Assembly: GCA_937951895.1 (NCBI GenBank)
Contig: CALFER010000024.1
Coordinates: 83,572 to 147,571 of the forward strand
Direction: 5' to 3'
Source of the DNA: an uncultured bacterium
GTDB lineage: Bacteria > CSSED10-310 > CALFER01
DNA length: 64,000 nt
A program made the translations under genes and the position numbers. This document shows positions 27,167-36,856 of the stretch, piece after piece. The notes below the pieces were generated by a model. That model saw only the letters and a program-made list of their open reading frames with translations. It was not told the origin of the DNA and searched no databases. Numbering within the stretch: position 1 is the stretch's first letter; every line of letters starts with the position of its first letter.

Positions 27167-29204
27167 TGCCGATGACCATCATGATCAACCCGGTATGACC
27201 GGTTACCGGAACCTGAGGCCCCGAGGGCTGATTACATAACCTCACCAGATCCAGATACACATCCGTGGCGTCATTGCCGACATACTGCCAGGCGAAACGG
27301 ATGCTCGCCTCGTTGGAGTAGGCTGACAGATCCACTCGGGCTTCATACCAGTACCAACTGGAAAACATCCCTTCATCTTCCTCGTCCCAGAGCGGTGTCC
27401 AGGTCATCCCGCCATCCGTCGAAACATTGAAGATGAAGTCTCCGTTGTCGATCGGTGAGACCATCCAGTAATAGGATGTCGTCCAGTAGAACCGGATTTC
27501 CGGATTGGTATACGTCGTCAGGTTGATCGGACGGGTGATGAGCCATTCATCATGATCCGCATCGATGAATGGACAGTAAGCGCTGTGGGTGCCCGAATAA
27601 ACAATCGTCGAATTGGAAGCCCATTGTGTTCCAGCACCGGCGGATTCGATCGTCCAACCTTCCGGAGGAAATGCGCTGCCGAATTCCTCCACATATGAGC
27701 AATCCGGTGTCTGTGTGGGTGTCGGAGACGCTCCGCACGACACATATGCCACATAATCGGTGCCGCAGGGCGGATCATCCGTGGTGTGAGGTGCTATCAC
27801 CAGCCAGTACGCCCCGGGACTCACGACTGTTCCGATACTGACCTCCTGGCATTCCGCACTGCTTCGACTCGCCAGCACCACGGGAGAAGCACAATCCGAT
27901 GCGCCGTCCATGATCCATGCCGCAGTATCGAATGCAGATGTGACGGAAAGTCCGAGATATGTGGTGTCAGGAACCGAGATCCGATACCAGTCCATGTCGC
28001 GCGCTTCGCTCGTCCCGTAATCGTAGTACCCGGCTTCACCGCAGAGAATATCTCCACAATTGACCGACTGGAAATGGTAGCCCGGCGTCGGCGAAGTATC
28101 GGGCCAGTTGCACCCGCCATTGTAGTTGTCTTGATACTCGGGACCGCACATCGGTTCACCTTCGGGAACACCTCCCGGAGGACACGTGACGCATGGAGTT
28201 TGAGTGGGTGTCGGAGTGGGTTGTCCCAGAACCGCCAGAGCATAATTCCCGTTCGCGCCGGATGCGGAATCGATCCAGATGTAGTAGGTCCCGGCCGCCA
28301 TTATTCCGGACCAACTGAAGTACCCGAATGAATGGTGCGTGATGGAACTGCACGGCGGATTCTGCTGAATGCCGGTGGAATCCGTGCATAGGATGTCCGC
28401 AGAGGTCGTGGAGCACGTGGAGGAGATTGCGAAGTCGGCATTCCAGTCGGCTTCCGCGAAGATATCCAGCTCTTCTGATTCCGTGAGCGTCAACGCGTAG
28501 ACTCGATCCGATCCGTAATGCGATGATCCTGTGCTGCAGTCATAATCACCATTGTATCCGACCGTTGATCCCGTCACACATTGTCCGACGGATATCACTT
28601 CCGGATTTCCGCAATGATCGCCAGGCCCTGCAGGTGTCGGCGTGTTCGTGGGCGTCGGCGTCGAACTCACATCAAAGTTGAATGCAAAAATGAGTTGACC
28701 CGATGGTGCATATGATCCCCAATCGCCGACCTGAACCCAGTACGTTTCGCCACCGGGTGAAAAATGCGACCAGGTAATGAGATAGGGACTGTAGAATGCG
28801 CTCAGACACTGGACTTCCGTCAGATTGGCGCAGTCCGCTCCGGTATAGACGATCAGGATGATATCTTTGCCCGGTGCGACCGGTGCATCCTCAAAATGCA
28901 GATTGATCGTTCCGGGAAACGTCGTGTCGAAACGGAACCAGCCGTCACGCGCCATGTACGTCATTCCCATTGCCTGGCAGGGGTCGTCACCAGCGGGTGT
29001 GCCATTCGTGAGCGTGGCGTCATCGTACTGGGTCGTCCAGGAGGGCAGGGTGATTGTGTAAGCCGTGGCACAGGTATCCCCCGGAAGCTGCGTCACGGGA
29101 GTCGGTGTTGCCAGAATCGCATTTTGTGCATGACCGAGACCGGACCAGGCAAGTACTGAAAACACCAGACAAAAACAGATCGACGTCCATCGTGTGATGC
29201 TCAT
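27126..29204 (-). CDS. secreted multidomain adhesin-like protein with C-terminal sorting-type tail
   Basis: A 692-residue protein. A signal peptide (ITRWTSICFCLVFSVLAWSGLGHA) precedes three beta-sandwich units of about 130 residues that resemble pre-peptidase C-terminal domains: YWVQVGDWGSYAPSGQLIFAF, YIWIDSASGANGNYALAVL and YWLVIAPHTTDDPP. TPTPTNTPTP and TPTPTQTP linkers join them. Next comes a cleaved-adhesin/MAM-like domain (EEFGSAFPPEGWTIES to DATDVYLDLVRLC, about residues 500-660). The tail is PVTG, a TM helix and FRNR, a three-part arrangement like a sorting signal. No catalytic motif is seen, so surface binding is the likeliest role. Confidence 0.75.
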   Translation of the reverse strand: MSITRWTSICFCLVFSVLAWSGLGHAQNAILATPTPVTQLPGDTCATAYTITLPSWTTQYDDATLTNGTPAGDDPCQAMGMTYMARDGWFRFDTTFPGTINLHFEDAPVAPGKDIILIVYTGADCANLTEVQCLSAFYSPYLITWSHFSPGGETYWVQVGDWGSYAPSGQLIFAFNFDVSSTPTPTNTPTPAGPGDHCGNPEVISVGQCVTGSTVGYNGDYDCSTGSSHYGSDRVYALTLTESEELDIFAEADWNADFAISSTCSTTSADILCTDSTGIQQNPPCSSITHHSFGYFSWSGIMAAGTYYIWIDSASGANGNYALAVLGQPTPTPTQTPCVTCPPGGVPEGEPMCGPEYQDNYNGGCNWPDTSPTPGYHFQSVNCGDILCGEAGYYDYGTSEARDMDWYRISVPDTTYLGLSVTSAFDTAAWIMDGASDCASPVVLASRSSAECQEVSIGTVVSPGAYWLVIAPHTTDDPPCGTDYVAYVSCGASPTPTQTPDCSYVEEFGSAFPPEGWTIESAGAGTQWASNSTIVYSGTHSAYCPFIDADHDEWLITRPINLTTYTNPEIRFYWTTSYYWMVSPIDNGDFIFNVSTDGGMTWTPLWDEEDEGMFSSWYWYEARVDLSAYSNEASIRFAWQYVGNDATDVYLDLVRLCNQPSGPQVPVTGHTGLIMMVIGISALILLANFRNR

Positions 29205-29331
29205 AAAAAAACCTCGAATGGTTGATGGTCATTCATCCGGTCATGCGCGTTGCATGTCCGATCCCTCGATTTGATCTTACCGAATGGATGTTATCGGGCG
29301 CAAATCCGATGTGTCGTTTTGCGGCAATCGT

Positions 29332-30516
29332 TTACCTGGGTGATTCTCCGGGGGAATCCGAAAACCGATGGAATGCCTTGGGAGCGTTCGGTTTGATCGT
29401 TCCGCGCGCCACATTCTTTTTAATTTCATTCAGCACGGAGGTGGAACTGACACGTCGACAGACCTCCTCGAACGATATCACCCCGCCTTCAAACAGTTCC
29501 CGGAGTCGCGCATCCATCGTCATCATGCCCTCCTGCTTGCAGGTTTCCATGATGGTCCGCGTCTGGTGTGTCTTTCCCTCACGAATGTGCGTCGAAACCG
29601 CGTTGTTCTTGATGAGAAGTTCCACGGACAATACGCGACCACGCCCGTCGGCCCGAGGGATCAACTGCTGCGCAAAGACAGCGATGAGTGAGAATGCGAG
29701 CTGCATTCTGATCTGATCGTGTTGATGCGGCGGAAACACATCGATGATCCGGTCGATCGTCTGAATCGCGTCGTTGGTATGGAGGGTTGCGATGACGAGA
29801 TGTCCGGTTTCGGCTGCCGTCAGCGCGGCAGAGATTGTTTCGAGATCGCGCATTTCGCCGACCAGAATGACATCCGGTGTCTCACGAAGGACATACTTGA
29901 GCGCATTGGCAAAAGAAAGCGTATCCGCATACACCTCACGCTGGTCCACAATGCTCATCTTGTTCTCATGAACAAACTCGATCGGATCCTCCACCGTCAC
30001 AATATGACATCGCCGGGTTCGATTGATCAGATCGATCATCGCCGCCATCGAAGTCGTTTTCCCGGACCCTGTCGGACCGGTGACCAGAATCAAACCGTTC
30101 TGACGAAGCACCATCTCTTTGGCCAGAGGCGGCAATCCGAGTTCTTCGATTGTGGGAATGTGTCTGGGAATCAGGCGGAACGCTCCCGCAAGCGCCCCTT
30201 TCTGATAGTAGATGTTCGCGCGAAACCGCATATTGCCGGTCACACTCAGAGAAAAATCCAGTTCGCGTTTCCGTTCGAGCATCTCCTGCTGGGTTTCGTT
30301 CAAAAGACTCCAGATGAGGCGTTTTGCCTGTTCAGATCTCAATATGACGTCCGCGATCGGATACAGCTCACCATCCAATCGGACCGTCGGAGCGGCGTTG
30401 CTTGTGATCAGAATGTCGCTCGCACCGATCCGAGCGGAATACTCAAAGAGCATCTTCATGTTCAGTTTCGAGTTCTGATCATCGAAAACCAGGGGTTCAA
30501 ATGGTCTGTCCGTCAT
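29332..30516 (-). CDS. pilT: type IV pilus retraction ATPase PilT
   Basis: A 394-residue AAA-type secretion ATPase. Walker A is GPTGSGKTTSMAAMI (about residue 135); the Asp box region is IVTVEDPIEFVHENKMS, Walker B is DVILVGEMRDLETI, and the His box is AALTAAETGHLVIATLHTND. The C-terminal RMQLAFSLIAVFAQQLIPRADGRGRV is also PilT-typical. It depolymerises pilin for twitching. The ATG at 30516 starts two bases inside the preceding stop region, with AAGGAG seven bases away; an earlier in-frame ATG at 30549 lies in the upstream gene. It pairs with a second such ATPase; no pilin or assembly genes are in the window. Confidence 0.92.
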   Translation of the reverse strand: MTDRPFEPLVFDDQNSKLNMKMLFEYSARIGASDILITSNAAPTVRLDGELYPIADVILRSEQAKRLIWSLLNETQQEMLERKRELDFSLSVTGNMRFRANIYYQKGALAGAFRLIPRHIPTIEELGLPPLAKEMVLRQNGLILVTGPTGSGKTTSMAAMIDLINRTRRCHIVTVEDPIEFVHENKMSIVDQREVYADTLSFANALKYVLRETPDVILVGEMRDLETISAALTAAETGHLVIATLHTNDAIQTIDRIIDVFPPHQHDQIRMQLAFSLIAVFAQQLIPRADGRGRVLSVELLIKNNAVSTHIREGKTHQTRTIMETCKQEGMMTMDARLRELFEGGVISFEEVCRRVSSTSVLNEIKKNVARGTIKPNAPKAFHRFSDSPGESPR

Positions 30517-30517
30517 A

Positions 30518-31651
30518 TCAGAGCTCCTTGGTGGAGTCCTCTTCGTCATCGAGAGGACGCATGTCGATCGAATCGATTCCCGTGAACATGCCCTGGATGT
30601 TCAGACGAAGCTCTTCCGGATTCGGAGACACTCGCAAGGCGAGATCGGGGTCGATGAGACGACGGTTACACAGATCCAACAGTGATTGATTGAAGGTACA
30701 CATGCCGCGATCACTCGATCGCTTCATGATATCATAAAGCTCCGCGAACAGACCTTCCGAGATGATTCTGCGAACGGTCGGTGTGCCTCGCAGAATCTCA
30801 AGGGCAGGAACACGACCGTGGCCATCCGCCCGTGGAAGCAGCCGCATGGAAACAATTCCCACCAGGGTCGTCGCAAAATCAATCTGCGCCTGTCGCCGTG
30901 ATTCCGGCGGAAAGTATCCCAGCATGCGATCGACGGATTGAACCACACTGGTCGTGTGAAGTGTCGACAGAATGAGATGCCCGGTGAGCGCCGCCGAGAA
31001 CGCGGATTGAATCGAATCAGCATCCCGAAGCTCACCGATCAACACCACATCCGGACTCTGACGAACGACATGACGGATCGCCGACGCGAATGTTTCGGTG
31101 TCAAAACCGACCAACCGGTGATCGATCAGACTCTTATTCTCGGTATGGTAAAACTCGACCGGATCCTCGATCGTCACGATATGCGCCTCCCGCGATCGAT
31201 TGATATGGTCGATCATGGCTGCGAGAGTCGTCGATTTTCCGCAGCCCGTCGGGCCCACGACCAACACGAATCCGTGCGTGGCATTCGCCATCTCAAGAAT
31301 CGAGTCAGGAAGATTGAGATCCGGAAACGAAATAGACTCGATCGGAATCAACCGGGCGACCAGTCCGATGTGGCCTCCTGCCGTGAACAGGTTGATCCGA
31401 TAACGGGCTTTCCCCTCGATGATGTAAGCAATGTCCATGTCTCCGGACGCATCGAATCGCTCCTTCGCTATCGGCGTCATGATATCCTGCGTCCACTGCC
31501 GCATCTGATCATCCGTCGGAGCGGGATCATCAAGGACATGGATCTTGCCGTGGATCCGGAAAGCCGGAGGTCGGTTCGCTCGGAGATACAGATCCGAAGC
31601 GCTCAACTCGATCATCTTGATCAGATACAGATTCAGATTGTTCGGACTCAC
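30518..31651 (-). CDS. PilT/PilU-like type IV pilus ATPase
   Basis: About 377 residues, beginning with the helical N-domain typical of retraction ATPases (LIKMIELSASDLYLRANRPPAF). Walker A is GPTGCGKSTTLAAMI, followed by IVTIEDPVEFYHTENKS, GELRDADSIQSAFSAALTGHLILSTLHTTS and RLLPRADGHGRVPALEIL. It differs enough from the neighbouring PilT to be a paralogue of the PilU kind, which assists retraction. I chose GTG at 31651, next to an AGGGGGA element; the open frame runs 30 residues further with no supported start. The gene lies immediately upstream of pilT. Confidence 0.85.
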   Translation of the reverse strand: MSPNNLNLYLIKMIELSASDLYLRANRPPAFRIHGKIHVLDDPAPTDDQMRQWTQDIMTPIAKERFDASGDMDIAYIIEGKARYRINLFTAGGHIGLVARLIPIESISFPDLNLPDSILEMANATHGFVLVVGPTGCGKSTTLAAMIDHINRSREAHIVTIEDPVEFYHTENKSLIDHRLVGFDTETFASAIRHVVRQSPDVVLIGELRDADSIQSAFSAALTGHLILSTLHTTSVVQSVDRMLGYFPPESRRQAQIDFATTLVGIVSMRLLPRADGHGRVPALEILRGTPTVRRIISEGLFAELYDIMKRSSDRGMCTFNQSLLDLCNRRLIDPDLALRVSPNPEELRLNIQGMFTGIDSIDMRPLDDEEDSTKEL

Positions 31652-31858
31652 GCGTATCCCCCTGTTACCCTCCGGGTGAGTGTGACGTTCGGGTTCATCG
31701 TAAAAACAAAAACGGTTGAAAGCAAATCTGCTCACGCACATGACCGTTATCCGGACAGGGCGAAGCGATCAGTTTCGGCATCACGGCTGGTTCGACAGAA
31801 CGACCGGCACCCTGGATTCACTGGCATTTTCCCGATCGGCGCTGTAGGATCTCGATCC

Positions 31859-32296
31859 ATGGGATACAAAGAGGCACTTGCGATCGTCGGTTTGTTCACC
31901 TGGATGTTTTCGACTTCGCCTTCGACCGCAAACGCTCTGACACTGTCCGTCCGAATCGAAAAAGTGAAGCCGGTTACCGGAGTACTGTACATCTCGCTTT
32001 TCAACTCGGCAGAGGGATATCCGGGAGAGTATAAAAAGGCGTTCCGAACGGCGAATCGCGAGGTCTCGGAGTCGGTGGAAGTTTTCCGGTTCGACGATCT
32101 TCCCGCAGGAGAGTTCGCCGTGTCGATTCTTCACGATGAGAACCGGAATGGAAAGATGGATTTCATGCTGATCGGCGCACCCGCCGAGGGCTACGGTGCA
32201 TCCAACGACGCTCATAGCTGGTTCGGCCCACCCCGCTGGGACGACGCCCGGTTCTACCTCGACGCCGATCTGTCACTCACCATTCATCTCAGGTGA
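31859..32296 (+). CDS. exported DUF2141 protein
   Basis: A 145-residue protein with an N-terminal signal (MGYKEALAIVGLFTWMFSTSPSTANALTL). The remainder has the DUF2141 pattern: GVLYISLFNSAEGYPGEYKKAFRT, FDDLPAGEFAVSILHDENRNGKMDF and GAPAEGYGASNDA, an Ig-like beta sandwich of unknown function found in periplasmic proteins. The open reading frame extends far upstream, but there it runs antisense to the pilus ATPase genes and is not real. It is convergent with the L,D-transpeptidase gene. Confidence 0.78.
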   Translation: MGYKEALAIVGLFTWMFSTSPSTANALTLSVRIEKVKPVTGVLYISLFNSAEGYPGEYKKAFRTANREVSESVEVFRFDDLPAGEFAVSILHDENRNGKMDFMLIGAPAEGYGASNDAHSWFGPPRWDDARFYLDADLSLTIHLR

Positions 32297-32313
32297 GACC
32301 CGCATCCATCATG

Positions 32314-33051
32314 TCACCGGGACGTTTGATACTCGGTCAACGCTTGACGGATTGAGTCATAAAGCGTGGATGTCCAGAGAGGGACATCCGGCATGTCCAC
32401 TGGTATTGCACGGATTCTGAAGTCGACAGGAGAGATGATGACCCGGATATTGCCGATTCCGCAGAGAGCGGCCATGATAAACAGCTCTTCCGCCGCGCTG
32501 TCTCCCATCGCAAGACAACCAACAGAGCAGTTCTTTCCATGGATCATGATGTCCGATCCGGGACGAGTCCGTCCGTCCCGGCGCGCCTGTTCGCGATCGA
32601 ACGCATTCGGGTAACTCACTCGCAGGGATAAATGAAATCGGCTGTTCGGATTCAGAAGCTCGATGGCATATATCCCCTCAGGAACCTGCTGATCTCCTTC
32701 CCGGAGTTTCGGACCGAGAGTGCCGCTGGCCGCGAGTATCGGGTATGTCTTGAGGAGTTTCCAGACGGATCTCTCCGCCTTTACCCACACCTCGAGTCGT
32801 TTTTCATGTTTGAAACCGAGCAGCGACAGTTGCGTCGGAGGATATGGGATCTCGATCCGGTCGAAACACGGCTGAAGCCTTCTGCGAACCGCCTCACCGA
32901 ATTCGACTACCCGATCTTCGACTGACCTCCCACCGCCCATAAAAACCTTCTTTCCCTGGACAGCCGGCACTCGACCCATACCCAGCACGATGCACAGTGC
33001 GCCGATCACCGGAACGACACACGTCGGCGTAACTCGTGCTCGTGCGATCAC
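32314..33051 (-). CDS. L,D-transpeptidase (YafK/YkuD family)
   Basis: A 245-residue exported protein. The YkuD catalytic block is IMIHGKNCSVGCLAMGD, with the His and nucleophilic Cys (about residues 171 and 179) in the YafK-like spacing H-G-x5-GC. Upstream, YAIELLNPNSRFHLSLRVSYPNAFDR is the usual strand and loop. Such enzymes cross-link peptidoglycan or attach proteins to it; YafK-type members can also act as hydrolases. A short N-terminal signal is visible (TPTCVVPVIGALCIVLGMGR). The ATG overlaps the stop of the diguanylate cyclase gene, making it third in that operon. Confidence 0.85.
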   Translation of the reverse strand: MIARARVTPTCVVPVIGALCIVLGMGRVPAVQGKKVFMGGGRSVEDRVVEFGEAVRRRLQPCFDRIEIPYPPTQLSLLGFKHEKRLEVWVKAERSVWKLLKTYPILAASGTLGPKLREGDQQVPEGIYAIELLNPNSRFHLSLRVSYPNAFDREQARRDGRTRPGSDIMIHGKNCSVGCLAMGDSAAEELFIMAALCGIGNIRVIISPVDFRIRAIPVDMPDVPLWTSTLYDSIRQALTEYQTSR

Positions 33052-33935
33052 GGATCACCACCTCTCTCCGGTTTGAAATCTGCATATGCGACCTGATTCC
33101 TTCCCCCATGCTTCACGGAGTACATCAATTCGTCGGCTCGGTTGACGAGTGCATCCGGACTCGGCGGTGGAGACGAGCATGTGATGACGCCAATGCTGAA
33201 TGTGATCGGCCAATCGTTTGATTGCATATGCCGGAGCAGTTCCGAACGCAGTTTTGAGATTACCTCTCGGGCCTGATCCATCGGGGTTTCAGGAAGCAGC
33301 AGAACAAACTCATCGCCTCCCAGGCGGGCAACGACATCTGTTTTACGAACATGAGCCCTGAGGCTCTCAACGACGATCCTGAGCGCCTTGTCACCTTCGG
33401 AGTGACCAAACCGGTCATTGACGGACTTGAAGTGATCCAAATCCATGAACGCGAGTGTCAGAGGACGTCTGTTGCGATCGATTCGGGCGATTTCGATTTC
33501 GAGAATCTCGTGAAAATGTCTCGAATTGATCGCCCCGGTCAACGTGTCGGTTCGTGCCATATCCCGTTCACGATCCAGAAGTTTTCGAAATGCAACCCAG
33601 AGTTTCGTGAGTGTGAGGAAAAAGATGACACGGATCAGGCTGTTCCAGAGCGCAACGAGCGGGTCAGCGGACGTAACTCCCGCGAACATGTCGGCGGCCA
33701 GCCACACCAGCACGCTGAGAAGTGATATTGAGACACCGGCAGCCTGGCCTGAGAAGAACGCCGCCAGTGAAACGGGAAAGGAATAGAACATCGACAGTGT
33801 GATTGCATGACCGAACGACAGATCCCAGAGTGCGACAAGAACGACGAGCAGGATGGCGGCGCTGACTTTAATGGTCTGGGGTTGCGAATCGAATTGATTC
33901 AGTATGGTCAGGTTGAAAGTCGACGCCGAATCCAT
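33048..33935 (-). CDS. membrane diguanylate cyclase (GGDEF)
   Basis: A 295-residue protein with four or five TM helices in the first 120 residues (VSAAILLVVLVALWDLSFG to RVIFFLTLTKLWVAF), a linker helix and a GGDEF domain starting RTDTLTGAINSRHF. The active site RLGGDEF is intact and RKTD lies five residues before it, the inhibitory I-site R-x2-D. It should thus make cyclic di-GMP with product inhibition. No known sensory domain other than the membrane part is seen. The ATG at 33935, with GGAG eight bases upstream, lies within the 3' end of the P-type ATPase gene (28-base overlap). Confidence 0.92.
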   Translation of the reverse strand: MDSASTFNLTILNQFDSQPQTIKVSAAILLVVLVALWDLSFGHAITLSMFYSFPVSLAAFFSGQAAGVSISLLSVLVWLAADMFAGVTSADPLVALWNSLIRVIFFLTLTKLWVAFRKLLDRERDMARTDTLTGAINSRHFHEILEIEIARIDRNRRPLTLAFMDLDHFKSVNDRFGHSEGDKALRIVVESLRAHVRKTDVVARLGGDEFVLLLPETPMDQAREVISKLRSELLRHMQSNDWPITFSIGVITCSSPPPSPDALVNRADELMYSVKHGGRNQVAYADFKPERGGDP

Positions 33936-36637
33936 TTCTCGATCTCCACAACGAGATAGGCCGTCAGGCTGACAAGCAGGATCCATACCCAATCTATCGG
34001 ATGGATGGGTGTCGTCTGAAACAGACGATTCATAAATGGGAGATAGGTGAACGAAATCTGCAGAAAAATCATCAGGAGGGTTCCCGCTATCACCCATCGG
34101 TTCGACATGAATCCGATTCGAAAAACTGAGTGCCTGAATGATCTGCAATTGAACAGATAGAAAATTTCGATCATGACGATGACGTTCACGGCGACTGTGC
34201 GCGCGTGAACGGGATCTTGATTGCGTATCAGATCCAGTTCATACAGGCCAAATGTACCGAGCAGGATGCAAAAACCGACCAGGAGGACGCGTGCCGTCAG
34301 CTCGGGAGTCAGGATCGGGGCATGCACTTTTCGTGGCGGTCGCGTCATGATTCCGGGTTCCCTGGGTTCCATCGCGAGCACGAGACCGAGCGCGACTGCG
34401 GTGACGGTATTGACCCAGAGGATCTGGACGGGAAGGATCGGTAGCGCGATGCCGAACAGGATGGCGATGAAAAGGATGAGGCCTTCACCGACATTCGTCG
34501 GCAATGTCCACACAATAATCTTCGTCAGGTTGTCGAACACAACCCGACCTTCTTCGACTGCGGCAGCGATGGTCGAAAAATTATCGTCCGTCAGAACCAT
34601 GTCGGCGGCTTCCTTGGCGACTTCCGTGCCGGTGATTCCCATGGCGATGCCGATATTCGCCTGTTTGAGTGCCGGTCCGTCGTTCACACCGTCACCGGTC
34701 ATCGCAACGATCTCGTTGTCGGCCTGCAGGGCTTCAACCAAGCGAAGTTTCTGCTCCGGCGATACCCGCGCAAAGACGGCGGTACGGGATGCGTCACGGA
34801 TGAGTTCCGAATCGGTGCGTTCGGCGATCTGGCGACCGGTGAGTGTGCACGACGCCGGGTTCTGTGTGTCGGGGCACGGATCAGCCAGGCCGATGTGAGT
34901 CGCAATCGCCGAAGCGGTCAACGCGTGATCACCCGTTATCATTTTTACCCGGATCCCCGCTGACCGGCATGCCCGGATCGCGTCGATCACCTCCTCGCGA
35001 GGGGGATCGATGATGGCCTGCAATCCCAGAAGCACAAGATCACCGCCGACGTCCTGCATGGAGAGCGTTCTCCGATCCTCGGACACGGTCTTGCAAGCGA
35101 ACGCCAGCACACGCAGGCCATTTTTGGCAAATGACTCCACCTCCCTCATGATTGCATCCCGATCGACCGCATCGATCCCGCCCCGATCGCCCATCGCGAC
35201 GCTGCAGCGATCGAGCAACACTTCAACGGCCCCCTTGAGATAGATCCGGTGAGTCTCGATTCGCCCATCGCCGTCTTGAACCGCATGCATGGTGGCCATG
35301 AATTGGTTCTCTGAGTCGAACGGGATCGAATCGATTCGCGGGTAATCATCCTGGATCCGGAAAACGCCGCCCCGCCTGGCGGCAACAATCAGCGCAACTT
35401 CCGTCGGATCACCCTGGGCCATCCAGTTTCCGTCTTTTTCGGCCAGCATACTGTCGTTGCACAACAATCCTGCCAGAAGGCATTCGTGCAAGGCTGTGCC
35501 CGGCACAGGAGTTTGATCCTGTTGCGTTTCAGTTCGAATAGCGCCGGATGGATCGTACCCCTTTCCCTGGATGGAAAACCGTCGTCCGCCTGAGTAAACA
35601 AACTGAGTTGTCATCTGGTTCTGCGTCAATGTACCGGTTTTATCCGAACAGATGACGGAGACACTCCCCAGAGTTTCAACAGCCGGCAGTTTCCGGATAA
35701 TGGCTCTCCGTCTGGCCATGCGTGAGACCCCGATCGCCAGAGCGACCGTCAGGGCGACCGGAAGTCCTTCGGGAATCATGGCCACCGTGAGCGCGACCGC
35801 GGCCGTGAACATCTCCACCACCGGCGCACCTCGCAGCACCCCCACAGCAAATGTCATCAGCGCCACGCCCAGAACCGCATACATGATGACATGACTGAAC
35901 GCCGCGATCTTTCGGGTGAGCGGGGTTTCGAGATTGGCTGCACCCGCGATCAGTTCCGATATGCGTCCAACTTCTGTCGCATCACCAGTCGCCGTCACCA
36001 CACCGGTCGCCTGCCCGAAGGTGACATATGTCGATGCAAAAGCCATCGTTCTGCGATCACCCAGGACCGTTCCCACACCCAGTCGTGCGTCCGCTTCTTT
36101 CTGAATCGGTACGGATTCCCCGGTTAAGCTCGCTTCAGCAACCTGAAAATCCTTCGTCCGGATCAGCCGAATGTCCGCCGGGGTTTTATCTCCGGCCTGC
36201 AACAGCACGATATCGCCCGGGACAAGTTCCTCAGCGGATATCTGTTGCTTCTCGCCGGCCCGGATCACAATCGCGTTCGTTGTCATGGATTGCGCGAGTG
36301 CTTCGATCGCTTTTTCCGCTTTCGATTCCTGGATAAACCCGATCACCGCATTGATCAGCACGACAGCCAGGATGATCAGTGCATCCACCGGATCTTTGAT
36401 CAGGACCGTAATCACGCTCGAAATCAGCAACACGATAATGAGCGGGTTCTTGAACTGGAGCATGAATCGGGTGAGCGGCGACGTGCCGCGACGAGGCGTA
36501 ATCCGATTATGACCGAACCGCTTCAAACGATGCTGGATTTCAAAGCGATCCAGTCCTTTCTGCGGCTCTGATTCGAGGATTTCCAAGACCTCCGCGGTCG
36601 GAAGACTGTACCAGTGTTTTGAGAGCAGTTCATGCAT
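33908..36637 (-). CDS. P-type cation-transporting ATPase (P2-type, Ca2+-ATPase-like)
   Basis: About 909 residues with ten TM helices. TGES in SLTGESVPI is the dephosphorylation loop; the phosphorylation motif is CSDKTGTLTQNQMTTQ (about residue 340); the hinge is MTGDGVNDGPALKQANIGIAMG. M4 contains AMIPEGLPVALTVAL and M5 contains PTNVGEGLILF, both as in Ca2+ pumps, but M6 reads NTVTAVALGLVLAMEP, lacking the Asp present in SERCA and PMR1. The cation is therefore uncertain. The ATG at 36637 has AAGGGA upstream. It opens an operon with diguanylate cyclase and L,D-transpeptidase genes. Confidence 0.9.
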   Translation of the reverse strand: MHELLSKHWYSLPTAEVLEILESEPQKGLDRFEIQHRLKRFGHNRITPRRGTSPLTRFMLQFKNPLIIVLLISSVITVLIKDPVDALIILAVVLINAVIGFIQESKAEKAIEALAQSMTTNAIVIRAGEKQQISAEELVPGDIVLLQAGDKTPADIRLIRTKDFQVAEASLTGESVPIQKEADARLGVGTVLGDRRTMAFASTYVTFGQATGVVTATGDATEVGRISELIAGAANLETPLTRKIAAFSHVIMYAVLGVALMTFAVGVLRGAPVVEMFTAAVALTVAMIPEGLPVALTVALAIGVSRMARRRAIIRKLPAVETLGSVSVICSDKTGTLTQNQMTTQFVYSGGRRFSIQGKGYDPSGAIRTETQQDQTPVPGTALHECLLAGLLCNDSMLAEKDGNWMAQGDPTEVALIVAARRGGVFRIQDDYPRIDSIPFDSENQFMATMHAVQDGDGRIETHRIYLKGAVEVLLDRCSVAMGDRGGIDAVDRDAIMREVESFAKNGLRVLAFACKTVSEDRRTLSMQDVGGDLVLLGLQAIIDPPREEVIDAIRACRSAGIRVKMITGDHALTASAIATHIGLADPCPDTQNPASCTLTGRQIAERTDSELIRDASRTAVFARVSPEQKLRLVEALQADNEIVAMTGDGVNDGPALKQANIGIAMGITGTEVAKEAADMVLTDDNFSTIAAAVEEGRVVFDNLTKIIVWTLPTNVGEGLILFIAILFGIALPILPVQILWVNTVTAVALGLVLAMEPREPGIMTRPPRKVHAPILTPELTARVLLVGFCILLGTFGLYELDLIRNQDPVHARTVAVNVIVMIEIFYLFNCRSFRHSVFRIGFMSNRWVIAGTLLMIFLQISFTYLPFMNRLFQTTPIHPIDWVWILLVSLTAYLVVEIEKWIRRRLST

Positions 36638-36856
36638 GCGATGTATCCCTTTCAACCGGTGAACGCACCCATTCATATGTCGCTGATTTATGTTATCCGC
36701 AATGGGCTGAAAATCAAATCGGTCGACGAAAGGAGCATGACAACCGGAATGCTGAGAACTTGAACAATCGATGAATTCCCGTTAATAGAGTAAGAGGGGG
36801 TGCGGAATAGGATTGCGGGCAGCATCGTGAAAAGTGATCTTTGTTTGGAATTTTTG

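Noticed and set aside
30938..31858. Long N-terminal extension of the DUF2141 frame
   Set aside because: It runs antisense through the PilU-like gene; the real start with its signal peptide is at 31859.
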